This document shows positions 45,025-56,439 of a DNA stretch of 64,000 nt, in pieces. Position 1 is the stretch's first letter. Each line of letters starts with the position of its first letter. Below the pieces are notes generated by a model. It had not been told where the DNA came from. It ran no database searches and worked only from the letters and a program-made list of their open reading frames with translations. The DNA is taken from the NCBI GenBank assembly GCA_033980235.1, contig CM067080.1, positions 2,151,501 through 2,215,500 of the forward strand. The letters are read 5' to 3'. The position numbers and the translations under genes were made by a program. The stretch comes from Diadema setosum. Taxonomy: Eukaryota; Echinodermata; Echinoidea; Diadematoida; Diadematidae.

Positions 45025-47904
45025 TTATTTTCATGCCACATAGAACATCCTTATATCTAGTACACAATGGCGTATACCCGTTTTCTGTGTTTGTGTGTAG
45101 CCCTATATACCAAGGAGGTACCAGTACCTCCTTGTTAATACTGAGTGCAATCAACACGCTTCTCATCGCGTTTTTTGTTTGTTTGTTGTTGTTTTTTTTA
45201 TCCCCACGCGCTGTCAACCGAATATAATGGGATGCTTGATATTGGTATAATTGGGTAGCTTTATCAATAGACTGAGTTGCTTTCCCGCTTGTGCGCCAAA
45301 TGCACTCGATGTTGGGAACTACTACGGGGATTTCCATGTTTGCAATGAATAGTCAGCCACTCCTATACTGCAGCTGCATGCTCACTACACATAGCACGCC
45401 ATTCTTCGTGACCTAGCGTTGTCTGCCTACAGGGCATCTAAGCAGTGAGTAAAGGTTTGTGTATGACTTCTAAAACTATGCTTACAATATTGTTGGTTTT
45501 TTCTTAATCATTCTCATCAGAAATGTCGAAATTTTCTGTCTGTATTGCGAGGAGTTAGTCAGTCAGGGATTTTTCTTTAGACCAATATTTTGAATTTATT
45601 CACTACCTGTTGGTACTCAGTGCAGGTATGTCTTCAATCGTACCTTTACAACTACTACAGTCACGCCTGGCCATATAATTTTAAAAATCCAACAGGCAGT
45701 CTTCATCTTGATTTCAATCAAATTCCAGTTTCCTTTTCACTAAAGGATAATAGTATTCTACATTGTAGGAGAATATTTTCCTATTCAATAGTGAAATGGA
45801 AACTGAAATTAAGTGTGAAGTAGGATATTATTATCCTTCAGTGAAATGGAACTGGAATTTATGCGCGGACATGGCTATATCGGCTGACTTCAGTGATGAA
45901 ATGTGGTAGAACTAACATGCAATAGGTTGGTTGAATTTTGTCATAGTTACTGTGATAAATTATTTGAAAGTCTCTTACTGTGCGTGTGAACGTTAATTCG
46001 TTTTATATGATAGGAAACCTTTCGTCAGTTATAAAATATTACTCGTTTCTGGAAAAAAAAAAACAAAAATAAATAGATGAAAACAACATCAGTGTAACTT
46101 TCAGCTATTTGCACGTTTTATTGTATGAAATCATTTTTTAATTCCATTTTAATTTGAATTCAGATGAATTTATTAGAAATGTCTGCATTGAATATGTTTT
46201 ACAAATGAAATACAGTCATTTTTCGACACAATAAAGCATAGAAACCCTACTGTTGACATCCGAATATGATTGAAATTTATGTATAGAGATTGAAGATAAG
46301 AATAAGAATGTGAACTACTCGGGATAATATATGGTGAAACAAATGATCTGGCTGAATCATGGCGCATGTACTGGGAGTGTAAATGCAGGAGACTGTAGTC
46401 AAATAAGCATAATAACTTGAGGATATGGCAGCCTTCAAGAAGAGAGAGAGGGGAAAAACCGGGCAAAACATACATTATGTATACTTCTCGAAAACAAAAG
46501 AATAGAAGAGAGAGAGAGGGAGAAAGAAAAGAGTGTCATTGTTATGCCAATCATATTTCCTTGAACCATCACTTCTACGCAAAACCAGTTTTCAGTGATG
46601 AGTCTCTACAGTGAAATATTCAACCAGTCTTCCACACCCTGTCTGATCGTCAAGAGTGTTTTGACCATTGAAACTCATGAGACAAAAATATCGTGTAAGA
46701 AGGTTTACTTTATAGTCTCGACCCCAACACTTTCGGAACCAGTTAGAACAATTCTGTAAAGGAGGAGTAAAATCTAATTAGCACAACAGTGGAAATATGA
46801 ACGAAGTAGGATAAAAATTAAGGAAGTTATTATTGTGAATTTAAAATTGATTATTGTGAAATTCAGTAAACGGTTCTCAAACAATCAATATAAAAATATG
46901 CAAATTAGCTAGCTGCGATGTCATTTCCTCACATCTTGCTACATCGGGTGTAAACAACATGTTGAGATTGCCAGGTGGTTTTATTAAAACGCAGTTACAC
47001 CCCGGTCTAGAAATACTAATAGGTTTGATCCATATTTTTTATTTTAATTTATGCAGCTCTGAATTACATTTCGCTTTACAATAAAAATAGCAAAAACTGA
47101 GTTATCGTCAGGTTTTTGTTGTTGTACACTGGAAAATTGTGTGATTATGACATCATATCATCAGCTCACTCATTTGCTTAATCATATTAACTGCGGGAGA
47201 ACTATTTATTCATATTGCAACTGATTGATAACAAGTCCTCTATCGATGTATACATACAGAATATTAAGCGTTTTGAGTACAATATCCATGAGAAACATAC
47301 GCTTACATGGCCATGTACTTAGCGCCAATGTATGCGAGCGTTTTTCCGTTATTAGGACTACATTTCAAAAATTTGCAACACCTCACGATTTCATAACTTT
47401 CCTTGCATAAAGAGAAGTGCCAAATCGTGAGCGTCCCGTAAGAATTTGGTCTTAAAGTCTATTCTTCTCAGACTTAAAGCAGTACAGAATTTTGACCCAT
47501 GAATTCCTCACACCAGTGAATAAAATTGACCCTCCCAAGACATGTCACTCTTAAAGGATAAACAAACAAAAAAATGTTGATGCTAAATATAAAGGACTTC
47601 ATGAAGATTTTCCTTTTTTTCTTTTTTTTTTCTTTTTTTTTTTTTGGTTTACTGCTTTCTGTTTTATCCCTTAATTTCACATGAATCACCATGGGAAATT
47701 AGCTATGGGTTGAAGATACAATTCGTGACAATACTGGGGCATATACGTTCAAATTGATTAAGGCAGCTCACCCACATTTACTACTACAACTTTCTTGTAA
47801 TTGTGTTTTAAACGATTTAGAGCTCTAGATCATGAATACTTCAAGACAAAACTGCTTCTCATCCGGTTCTTCTTCGTCTTCTTCTTTTTCTTTTTTCAAC
47901 CCAG
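45025..47904. other. Tandem unit 3 fragment and unresolved sequence
   Basis: About 45350-45575 is homologous to 41265-41500 of unit 2 (landmarks 'gtagcgttg/ctagcgttg', 'tctaagcagt', 'gtcagaaatg'), marking another, decayed unit. A perfect 24 bp palindrome lies at 45111-45134. An inverted pair at 45720-45755 and 45826-45860 ('aaattccagtttcc' and its inverse) forms a small foldback. No coding exon is recognised until 47905, although the acceptor there implies an upstream exon. Confidence 0.45.
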
Positions 47905-48212
47905 GTGAAAGGAGATCAAGTAAAACATGGAGAAGGATATTCTAAACGCTCAGTTTCTTCTCCGAATTGCTGGAAAGGTGGATTTGGCACAAACTAGCGC
48001 AACCACATTCAGCACCATCCTTGGGTTCGAAGCGGCTGAGGGTAGTAATGCCCTGATTGGTGGCTTTCTTGTAATGAACCCTAAGGAAGCAATCACGAAC
48101 TTGCTCCATAAATACGTGAATAAACATGGGACGAGGGAAGAAAGTGCCGTAAAGCTCCGCAACATCCTCCGAGACAATGACGTGACTGAAGCTGCTCAAG
48201 TTTTGGAAGATG
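47905..48212 (+). CDS. Death-fold protein, first coding exon
   Basis: The coding part starts at ATG 47927: an in-frame TAA lies just upstream (47921-47923), and the context AACATGG is favourable. A strong pyrimidine tract ending in CAG at 47904 suggests that a 5' non-coding exon lies upstream. The 95 encoded residues look like a Death-superfamily domain: FLLRIAGKV (helix 1), TFSTILGFEAAEG (helices 2-3), then NPKEAITNLLHKYVNKHG and EESAVKLRNILRDNDV with TEAAQVLE (helices 4-6). Death domains form homotypic complexes in apoptosis and innate immune signalling in the cytoplasm. The donor ATG|GTATGG at 48213 leaves phase 1, which matches the next exon. A CARD or DED fold is possible; the assignment is by pattern only. 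Confidence 0.65.
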
Positions 48213-48558
48213 GTATGGTTACAGCAACACAACCATTAAAATTTGTGCATCATTTTATTTTCCACTTTAACGTAAGATTGAACATTACAAGCTGATTCAT
48301 TTCGAACGTTTATTGGATTCTTTGTTTTTTATCCTGGGTTATAATATCAAGGTGAGATACTGTCTATTAATTATCTTCTTATCAATATACATTGTAACAT
48401 TGTGTGTATACATTGCATGTATGTATTATAATTATGTTTTGAAGTATTCATTCAAATAATAGATATGTTGTGGGCATAGGTCAGGACTTCATGCATGTGA
48501 TTTTAGGAGTCGAAAATATAATTTTTCTACTTTAATGTCGCTTATTCAATCTTACCAG

Positions 48559-48677
48559 AGCTATCACGAAGGGGAATACCATTCGCCGAAGTCAACGTGT
48601 CCGAACTCCCTTCGCCACCTACAGAAGACCCGGGTGACAAGTCTCGGAGCCGCGGGGAACCAATGGAAGCGGAATGA
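48559..48677 (+). CDS. Death-fold protein, terminal exon with Pro/Ser/Arg tail
   Basis: The acceptor 'caatcttaccag' ends at 48558. Two bases complete the codon opened at 48212, and the frame continues LSRRGIPFAEVNVSELPSPP and TEDPGDKSRSRGEPMEAE to TGA at 48675-48677. The joined reading frame is 134 residues. The tail is hydrophilic and contains one SRSRGEP unit of the motif that is repeated several times in the homologous exon at 35752-36240. The 346 bp intron has GT-AG ends. Phase agreement on both sides and conservation of the LPSPPT and (E/G)PM(D/E) landmarks among three copies make the exon credible. Expression cannot be judged from sequence. Confidence 0.7.
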
Positions 48678-50053
48678 ACGTTGAAGAGGTGGCAGGCGAA
48701 AGGGTTCCACAGATCTCACTCACATTCGTATGACGGTTTATTCAGATAATGAAAGCAATAGACCTGATCGAAAATTGTAACAGAAAAAAATTTGCGTGTT
48801 CTCCTTAAACTATCATGCTGCATGAGAACATTGGTCAGATACTTGTATATTGTCACCTTGTTTATTTGTATTCTTACAGGCATCACATAGTGAAACATTA
48901 ATCTTTTGTTGTTCATCCTTTGGTTAAAAAGAAACATTTTTGTTATTATTTAGGTGCCTTGATATACAACAAGGAAAATAAGAAAACGGTCTTGTGCGGA
49001 AAAACCCTAACTTTACAATATGTACAATATATAACATAATTTATTATTTACAATGAATATTTTGACTGAGAATAGCAATATTTGAATCCTGTCAGTGGTC
49101 GTTACATTTTGAATTTGCTCAAGGGCAGAGTTGCTGCACACTTATTAAAAATCTTGGTTTTGGCGAGTGTTTTAAGGAACGTAAACATGGAAGGAAGTAA
49201 ACAAGAATAAAATAAGTGTGAAATGAATACATATTTGATTATAAAAAACAAGGAAAGATTTGTTCTTGAAAAATCTATTGATAATATTATTATAACAAAA
49301 TAGTGACTTAATTGCTCACACACAAACACACACACACGCAAAACGCCCACAAGTAGTTATTGCATGATAACCTGGTGCTGCTGTTATCTATACGTTGCAC
49401 AACACGATCAATGCTAAATGAAAGTTTCAGCCTCGAAGAACGAAATTTCTATGAAAAAAAAAAATGCATGTGCAAAGAACCTGCCTGCTTGAAGAAAAGA
49501 TTCGGCAAGAACAGTTCCAGAGATTAAAGAGGAGCGACGTTTGTGTTAAAGAAAAAATATGCCACTACTTGTAGCATTGATATATGTTATTATCACTTCA
49601 AGTCCTGCTAAGTTTCAAAGAAGTGATATTCACACGATGGGTTATTTTAGAAAAAAAAAAAACTAATAGTAAATCATTAACCTGTCTACAATAACATAGA
49701 ATTCCGATAAAACTAAAATGTGTGTGTGTATTTCTTTTTTTTTTAACCAATAACATTACATGTTGCTTGATTATATCTTGTTGCAAATCCACGGTCTAAT
49801 TTTCCACACAGTATTTTAGATTGATGGAATAAACACGATCTGAATGAATGTGAGTCATTGAACTGAATACTAAAACAAGGAGAGGTTTTTTTTTTCTTTT
49901 TTCTTTTCTCAAGAAGAACTCTGTAAGTCACAGCAAATAGATCATCCATCCGAAAGCATGGAATTGTATTTTGTTCAAAATTTAATTGACTGAAGTATTA
50001 GTTTCATTTTGTTCGTTATACAGTATCACGCTTCTTACAAATGGTTTATTCAA
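48678..50053 (+). repeat. 3' flank of tandem unit 4
   Basis: Homologous to the 3' flanks after 36240 and 51853: 'acattcgtatgacggtttat', 'ggtcgttacattttgaatttgc' (49095) and 'gttccagagattaaagagg' (49513, compare 41512 and 52837). It has no coding sequence of its own and presumably includes the 3' untranslated region. Confidence 0.6.
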
Positions 50054-50612
50054 AGGACAAGTCCACCTTCATACACATTTAGGTTGAGTGAATGTTACAA
50101 TATTAGTAGAACACTTTAGTGAAAGTTTGAGGAAAATCTGACAATCCGTTCAAAAGTTATAAATTTTTGAAGTTTCTGCTCACTCAAGGCTGGATTAGAA
50201 GACTGCTATAGCTTGTGATGTCACATGAGTACAACGATATAAAGAACAAATGAAGAAAATTCAACATATTTTCACTTCTCTCGGCTAACAAAACAACACT
50301 TGACTTCTCTCTTTCAGAAGGCAGGGGGAATAATATTACCCTTAACATATGTCAGTAACGAGTCGAAGAAATGTGCACTTTATTCAAAAAGTAAAGTTTT
50401 GTGATATTCTCTTTTTATTTTCTTTATATGGTTGTACGCATATGACATCATACACTGTAGTAGCCTTCTCATCCAGCAGTGACTACGCAGATACTTTAAA
50501 AATTCATAACTTTTGAACGGATTATCCAATTTTCCCCAAACTTTCACTGACGTGTTCTTCTAATATTGCTGCATTCACTCAATCCACATGTATATGAAGG
50601 TGGACTTGTCCT
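50054..50612. mobile_element. TTAA foldback, family C copy 3
   Basis: AGGACAAGTCCACCTTCATA at the left is mirrored by 'tatgaaggtggacttgtcct' at the right, 559 bp. The right flank is TTAA (50613-50616), the left TCAA. The arms share 'ttgagtgaatgttacaatatt' with family C, although the outermost 20 bp differ from copies 1 and 2, suggesting a subfamily. Confidence 0.75.
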
Positions 50613-50616
50613 TTAA

Positions 50617-51758
50617 AAAAATGATTATGTTTAATTCAACATTTTTTCCTTTACAATGATAGTCTCATGTTGAATAAACTTCCACGAACTTTAAAAAGCT
50701 CGTTGAATTCTTAGACTGATTAAAAATCTCGTTTTGTAAATTATGAAAACATGTTTTTCTTCAAAAATAGCAAGAAAGATAGGTCCTACATGACAAGCAC
50801 TCACGTTGTAGATTGTTAAAAACATGCAATGTAACAGGCTTATCCTTAAATGAAACAAGTAATATGACATTTGAATCAAACACATCAAATCTGAATTAAA
50901 AATTGAATAATACGAACACTATATTGTTTCGCTATCAATTTGGGTTGATGTCAGATGTTCACTATTATTTATACGTCTTGTGGTTAATGATTATGCATGA
51001 TTTTTTTTTTCTTTTAGGATGGATTTTAATGAAATATGAATACGATGTCTTGCAAGCAAATTTAAAGCACTGTTGTTTTTTACTAATCTCATGACATGAT
51101 CTAACATAAACAACAATAAAAGCAAGTTGACGTTATGCTGCATAGCAACAGAGTCCTGCACTGTAGTTCAAATATAGCCATGCAATACAATAAAAACGCC
51201 TATATACTATGACTGTAATCATGAAGGGAAATCAGGCTCCAAGTACGTTATCATCTCCCTTTTATTAGACTATAGTAATTCTCTGTTGTTTGAGAGAGAA
51301 ATTGTTATTCGATTGTCACTAAAGGGGTCATAACACACTTCTAATAACATTCCTGCGTTTCTTAAGTATATATATGTATATGTATGTATAGGCGCAACAC
51401 AATAGTATTCCACTGTAACCCATCATACACCTGCTGCTCATCGCAAAATATATGTATACCTTTCAACTGTATATAATTAGATCCATGACTACAGTCACTT
51501 TTCCAGATATTAATAATAATTGATATAAGTAATATTATTACTTTAATCTCTGGCAATGGCACATTATGTCATTTTGTGTCTTTGTTTTGATCCTGATGAA
51601 GGCATATACGACCGGAAGTTTGTGAAATAAACAAAGGAAAGAGAAAGCAGAAGCTATACGTCTGGACCAGTGAAATCTCACGCCTAAATAATGTCTCCAC
51701 CACCTGAAAGGTTAAAAGATGACGCAACATTTTTTGAATCTCCCGTCTCCTCCCACAG
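50617..51758. other. Unit 4 remainder; no gene recognised
   Basis: Landmarks such as 'gggttgatgtcagatgttcac' (50941) and 'gtcttgcaagcaaatttaaag' (51046) match unit 1 (38347, 38512), so the tandem unit continues here. At about 51583-51632 'gatcctgatgaaggcatatacg...gtgaaataaac' resembles the 3' end of a Penelope-type or similar element. The segment up to 51758 is pyrimidine-rich and ends in CAG. Confidence 0.45.
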
Positions 51759-51853
51759 AAAGCCCGGGTGGCGCGTCTCGGAACCGTGAGGAACCTACGC
51801 CTTCTACAGAGAGCCCTGATTGCCGCTGTGAGGGACCGATGGACTTAAAATAA
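51759..51853 (+). CDS. Paralogous terminal exon, partial gene (tail only)
   Basis: The pyrimidine-rich acceptor 'cgtctcctcccacag' ends at 51758. Two bases then finish a phase-1 codon, exactly as in the exons at 35752 and 48559, and the frame reads SPGGASRNREEPTPSTESPD, then CRCEGPMDLK and TAA (51851-51853). It carries about two tail units and an intact stop. In the other copies LPSPPTE is exonic; here the same codons lie just before the new CAG, so the acceptor may have moved or the exon may start earlier. No Death-fold exon was seen between 48677 and 51758, so this is either an alternative last exon of the 47927 gene or an orphan relic. Confidence 0.5.
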
Positions 51854-53264
51854 ACGGTAGAGAGCTGCTTGCTGAAGGGTTTACAGGGGTTTCACATTCG
51901 TAGGACAGTTTGTATCGTTAGATATTGAAAGCGACAGACTAGATAGAAAATCCTGTAGAAAACATTTGTGTGGTTTTCGCAATACGAAATACTGCAAGAG
52001 AATCTGGTTAAAAAGCATTGTATTACTTTGTTTTTATTCTTACGAAGATCATCGTGGAAGATGAATTGATGAATTCTTGCTTCAATTTTGTTTTCTTGAA
52101 TAAAAGAAAATTGATATCAAGCAAGTGTTGAAATAGTCAATTTACAAAGTAAGCTCTATTCCAGATTTAAACAGACTAAAAAAAAAAACAATTGATAACC
52201 ATCATGATATTTTCTGACTTGATCATAAGAATAAATTGAAGCTTATACAAAGACTAATTTGGAAAGAATTGGGCACTGTAAGAAAACACAGAAAACTTTT
52301 TATTTGAAGGAGACTTATGTGTATAGTAGACGTTTCTATTATAAAAACTGAAGGGAAATGTCTTATGCGAAAAGCCTTTTTAGACCTTTACCACTTAACA
52401 TTTATAATGAATATTCAGAAAGGAGCTATCAATACTTGGATCCAGAAAGTGGTTGCTCTGTTTTGATTTCCCTCAAAGGCAGAGTTATTCAGTTTTTGCA
52501 AAGATGTGGATGTTAATTCAAGGTGTATTGAAATGATCGCGAGCGTAATGAAAGTAAACAAGAGTACATCCAGTGGTAAATGAATTTTTGTTTTTATTGT
52601 AAGACACAGGGTGGGCTATCTTTTCTCATACTTCTCATTTATGCTGTTAGAATGTAGTTACTTTACCGCAAATAAACCTTGGTCAGTGGTTGTTACATGA
52701 TAACCAGCTGCTGTTTTGCACATATATAATGTTGCTCCACAAGCATAACAAGATCGTTGCCTTATGTTCTATACCAACACAGGCATTTTTAATGAACCTG
52801 GATGAAGACAATTTTCTTTTTTTTTTTCGAAAAAGTACCAGAGATTAAAAGGAAATGATTCTTATGTTGAAAGCAAGACATGCCACCAATCTTAGACTTT
52901 CGATAACTGCAAGCCGTATTAAGTTTACTCGCGTGATCTAATATTTAAAATGCAAATTTATGTAACGTAAATTGATGTGACATATTATTTAGATACAACG
53001 ACTTTTTGAAATCACTGGCACTTTGTGAACTTCATTGAATTCCTAGTTTTGATCGTTGATGGTAATTTATCATGGAAGGAAGATACCGATATTATCAATA
53101 AATTCATATAGAAATTCTGAAGTCATAAATGAACTAAAATGTATTTTGCTCGTTCTGTTCTTCTTTGTTCTTTTCATACTTTACTCTACATTTATTCTTG
53201 CTCGTTTACATTGTGGAATTTTGTCCTGGGTAATTCGGGTAAATTTCTGATCGATAGTATTATT
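51854..53264 (+). repeat. 3' flank of tandem unit 5
   Basis: Begins 'acggtagagagctgcttgctgaa', nearly the same as after 36240, and continues homologous through 'agatattgaaagcgacagactaga', 'aaagtggttgctctgttttg' (52446) and 'caacacaggcatttttaatgaacctgg' (52773; compare 41463 and 59879). No further coding sequence is supported. Confidence 0.65.
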
Positions 53265-53686
53265 TAATACAAAAGAAGGTTCTCCGTGTTATTTGTAACA
53301 CCGATTTTCATTCACATGTACAAGTCCTCTTGGTTTACATATACACAAAATTCTTAAAATACATAATTTATATGATTTCATCCAGGACAGCTCATGCATA
53401 AATTCAACCATATTGATCTTCCAATCATATTTTACGAAATATTTATCGAAAACAGTTCTGTCCACAATATTATCCACCAATAAAGTCAAACTCGCTGCAT
53501 TTCCCTCGGAATATTTATTTTTTTTTTTACATTCAATTTTTCATTTTACAGACAATTTCTTACGTTCATCGGACCTAAACTCTGGATTTCTTGGGGCACA
53601 AGTTTAAACAGAATATCTACTTTCATCAACTTAAAGAGACAATTTAAGAATAAACTAGACTTGGAATTTGTCAAGACTGACAAATT
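53265..53686 (+). mobile_element. Decayed LINE ORF2 C-terminal fragment
   Basis: With several frame changes the forward strand gives QKKVLRVICNTDFHSH near 53270-53320 and GPKLWISWGTSLNRISTFIN with LKRQFKNKLDLEF near 53570-53675, the usual end of CR1/jockey-type ORF2. It is cut at 53686 by the insertion of the element at 53687-56240. Confidence 0.6.
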
Positions 53687-56240
53687 AGGTGATCCGATTT
53701 GTTTTAATCGATGATTCGAGTCCTGATCGCAATAGGCATGACCATATAGGTTTCATCTGTGTTTAGAGACATTGGCCGTGTGATGTTTGGATTCTCATTT
53801 AGAAAAGAGAGTCAGGTCTGCCATCTTTGGTACCAAATTCGGTATACACTATAACGAAGATACAGAATGAAGTATATTTGACCATTGACCCAACTTTGCA
53901 CAGCCAAGATGGCATCTGAGCAAAAAGTGGTTATTTTGTGAAATGATTCTTGTAACATGGTCTTTGCGTGTGAAAAATATGGGAAAGATAGGACATGTAT
54001 TCACCAAGCTACAGGTTGAAACATTTATGACCTTTGACCCTAATTTAAATACCCAAGATGGTGTCTGATCAAGTAGTTGTAATTTTGTGAAATAATGTAC
54101 GTGACATGAACTAAACATGTGCAAAATATGGGCGTGATAGGGGCTGGTTTTCTTGACTTATTGCAAAGAAAGTTGCAGAAAGAAAGAAATATCTCAATAC
54201 ATCGAAGATAAGTATAATTTCAACCAAGTTTTTTTAACGTGATATCGGCGCCGTATGAAAAAATGGAGGGTATAATCACGATAGCCCAAAGTCTGAGCTA
54301 CAACATATTAAAATCTGGGAGAAATTCACTGAGGAGTAAGTGAGATAGTGTTCGATAAAGACCGTCATGTCAATTTTCATTTCCAGAAAAATTCCCTCCC
54401 ATAGAGATAACACGTAAACTGGTTAAATTTGACAAGGTTACATTATATCCATTTTCACGTGGTGAAGACATCATCCGATTAAAACTTTGATTAACAAAAC
54501 TGAAAGAGTATTACATTGGCTACAACATACTAAAATCTGGAAGAAATTCACCGAAGGGTAATTGAGCTAGTCGTCGATAAAGACAATCATGTCAATTTTC
54601 ACATCTAGAAAAATTCCCTCCCATAGAGATAACACGTCATAATGAAGATAAAGAAAGAAGTACATATGACCTTTGACCCTACTTTGCACAGACAAGATGG
54701 CGTCTGAGCAAAAAGTGGTTATTTTGTGAAATGATTCTTGTAACATGGTCTTTACGTATGCAAAATATGGGAAAGATAAGACATGTATTCACCAAGATAC
54801 AGGATGAAACATTTTTGACCTTTGACCCTAATTTACATACCCAAGAAGGTGCCCGATCAAGTAGTTGTTATTTTATGAAATAATGTACGTGACATAAACT
54901 AAACATGTGCAAAATATTGGGCTGATAGAGCTTGTTTTTCTTGAGTTATTGCAAAGAAAGTTGCAGAAAGAAAGGAATATGAAAATACATGGAAGATAAG
55001 CTTTAATTTCAACCAAGTTTTTGGGCATGATGCCGACTCCGTATGAAAAAAACGAAGGGCACACTAACGATAGCCCAAAGTCTCAGCTACAACATACTAA
55101 AATATGGGAGAAATTCATCGAAGCATAAGTGAGCTAGTGCTCGATAAAGATAGTCATGTCAGTTTTCATTTCCAGAAAAACTGCACTCCCATAGAGATAA
55201 CACGTAAACTGGTCAAATTTAACAATGTTACTTTTAATCCCTTTTTACGAGGTGATGCCGTCATCCAATCAAATTGTTGTTATTATATATCTGAAAGACC
55301 ATTTAATAAGCTACAACATATTGAAATTTGGACGAAAATCAACTAAAGAATAAGTGAGATATGCTTGAATGAACTTGAAATTTGATGACGTCATTTTGAA
55401 AATTTACTTTTTTAACTTTATTAAGAAATTTGATAAATTTTTATCGTTTTTCCAGCATTGCCAACCCATGAAATGACATGTACAACTCATCAGCTTTCAG
55501 AATATGTAAAGAAAATGGGGGGTCACCGTCCATCCTGACGAGTAAAATCGGATTTAAAGTTGGCAGTTTTTTGGCATTGTTGCACTGTATATCGCCATTG
55601 ACGCGCGCGCGGAATTTCAACTTTGACGGACCCGTATGACGTCATTTTGAGTGAGATTGACTTGAAACTTGGTAGAACTATTCCTTGACATTTCAGACAT
55701 CCGATCAAAGTGAAAAAACGGGAAATTTTCATTGCATATGAGCTGTGCGTGCGTATATGTGCGCGCGCGTACGCGTCCGTCCGATTTTTTCAATTTTTCA
55801 AAAAATGCTCCAAATGGTCTGAAACGTGTGCAAAAAAAATTTGAGCTCGATTTGAGCATACAAATATTTCAACGCGCGCGTACGCGCACGTTTTAAGGGA
55901 AAATATGAATTTTGAAAATTTGAGTAGAATGCGCATAATTTGAAATATATGTGACGTAAATTTCATCAAAAAATTCCATTCCATTAATGACATATGATTG
56001 AGAATGTGTTTTCATATAATGACGTCATAGTGACGTCACGGTCGACTGATCACGTTGATTTTAGTTCGATTGCCGTCTTTGGGACATGATACATATATGG
56101 TATGATTTTGACATTGATAGGAAGAGGACTTTCTGAGCTAATCCATACACAACTTTTGCGGAGAAAGAAGAAGAAAAAGAAGAAGAACAAAGAATCAGTA
56201 CAGATACAGAAGGTGATCCGAGAGGACACTCGGATCACCT
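53687..56240. mobile_element. 2.55 kb element with AGGTGATCCGA ends and AATT flanks
   Basis: The left end AGGTGATCCGA is matched inversely by TCGGATCACCT at the right, with AATT directly outside both (53683-53686 and 56241-56244). The right end also forms its own hairpin (GTGATCCGAGAGGACACTCGGATCAC, 56213-56238, arms of about 11 bp). The interior holds two tandem ~790 bp units, starting about 53849 and 54637, each with 'ttgcacag(c/a)(c/a)aagatggc', TGACCTTTGACCC motifs and 'cccatagagataacacgt'. No transposase is seen. The class is unknown. Confidence 0.7.
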
Positions 56241-56439
56241 AATTATTTCAAACATATTTATTTGCAATGAACAATCAACTTATCTTATCTTTTCCCTCTA
56301 TTTTGTATCCTCTCTTCCGATCTCTCTCTCGATATCTCTCTCTTTCTCATAATACAGAGTTTCAGTTTTAGTTGTTGTTGTTGTTGTTTGATACTGGATT
56401 TTTGATATTATTCATCGAAGCACCACCCTCAGACTTATT

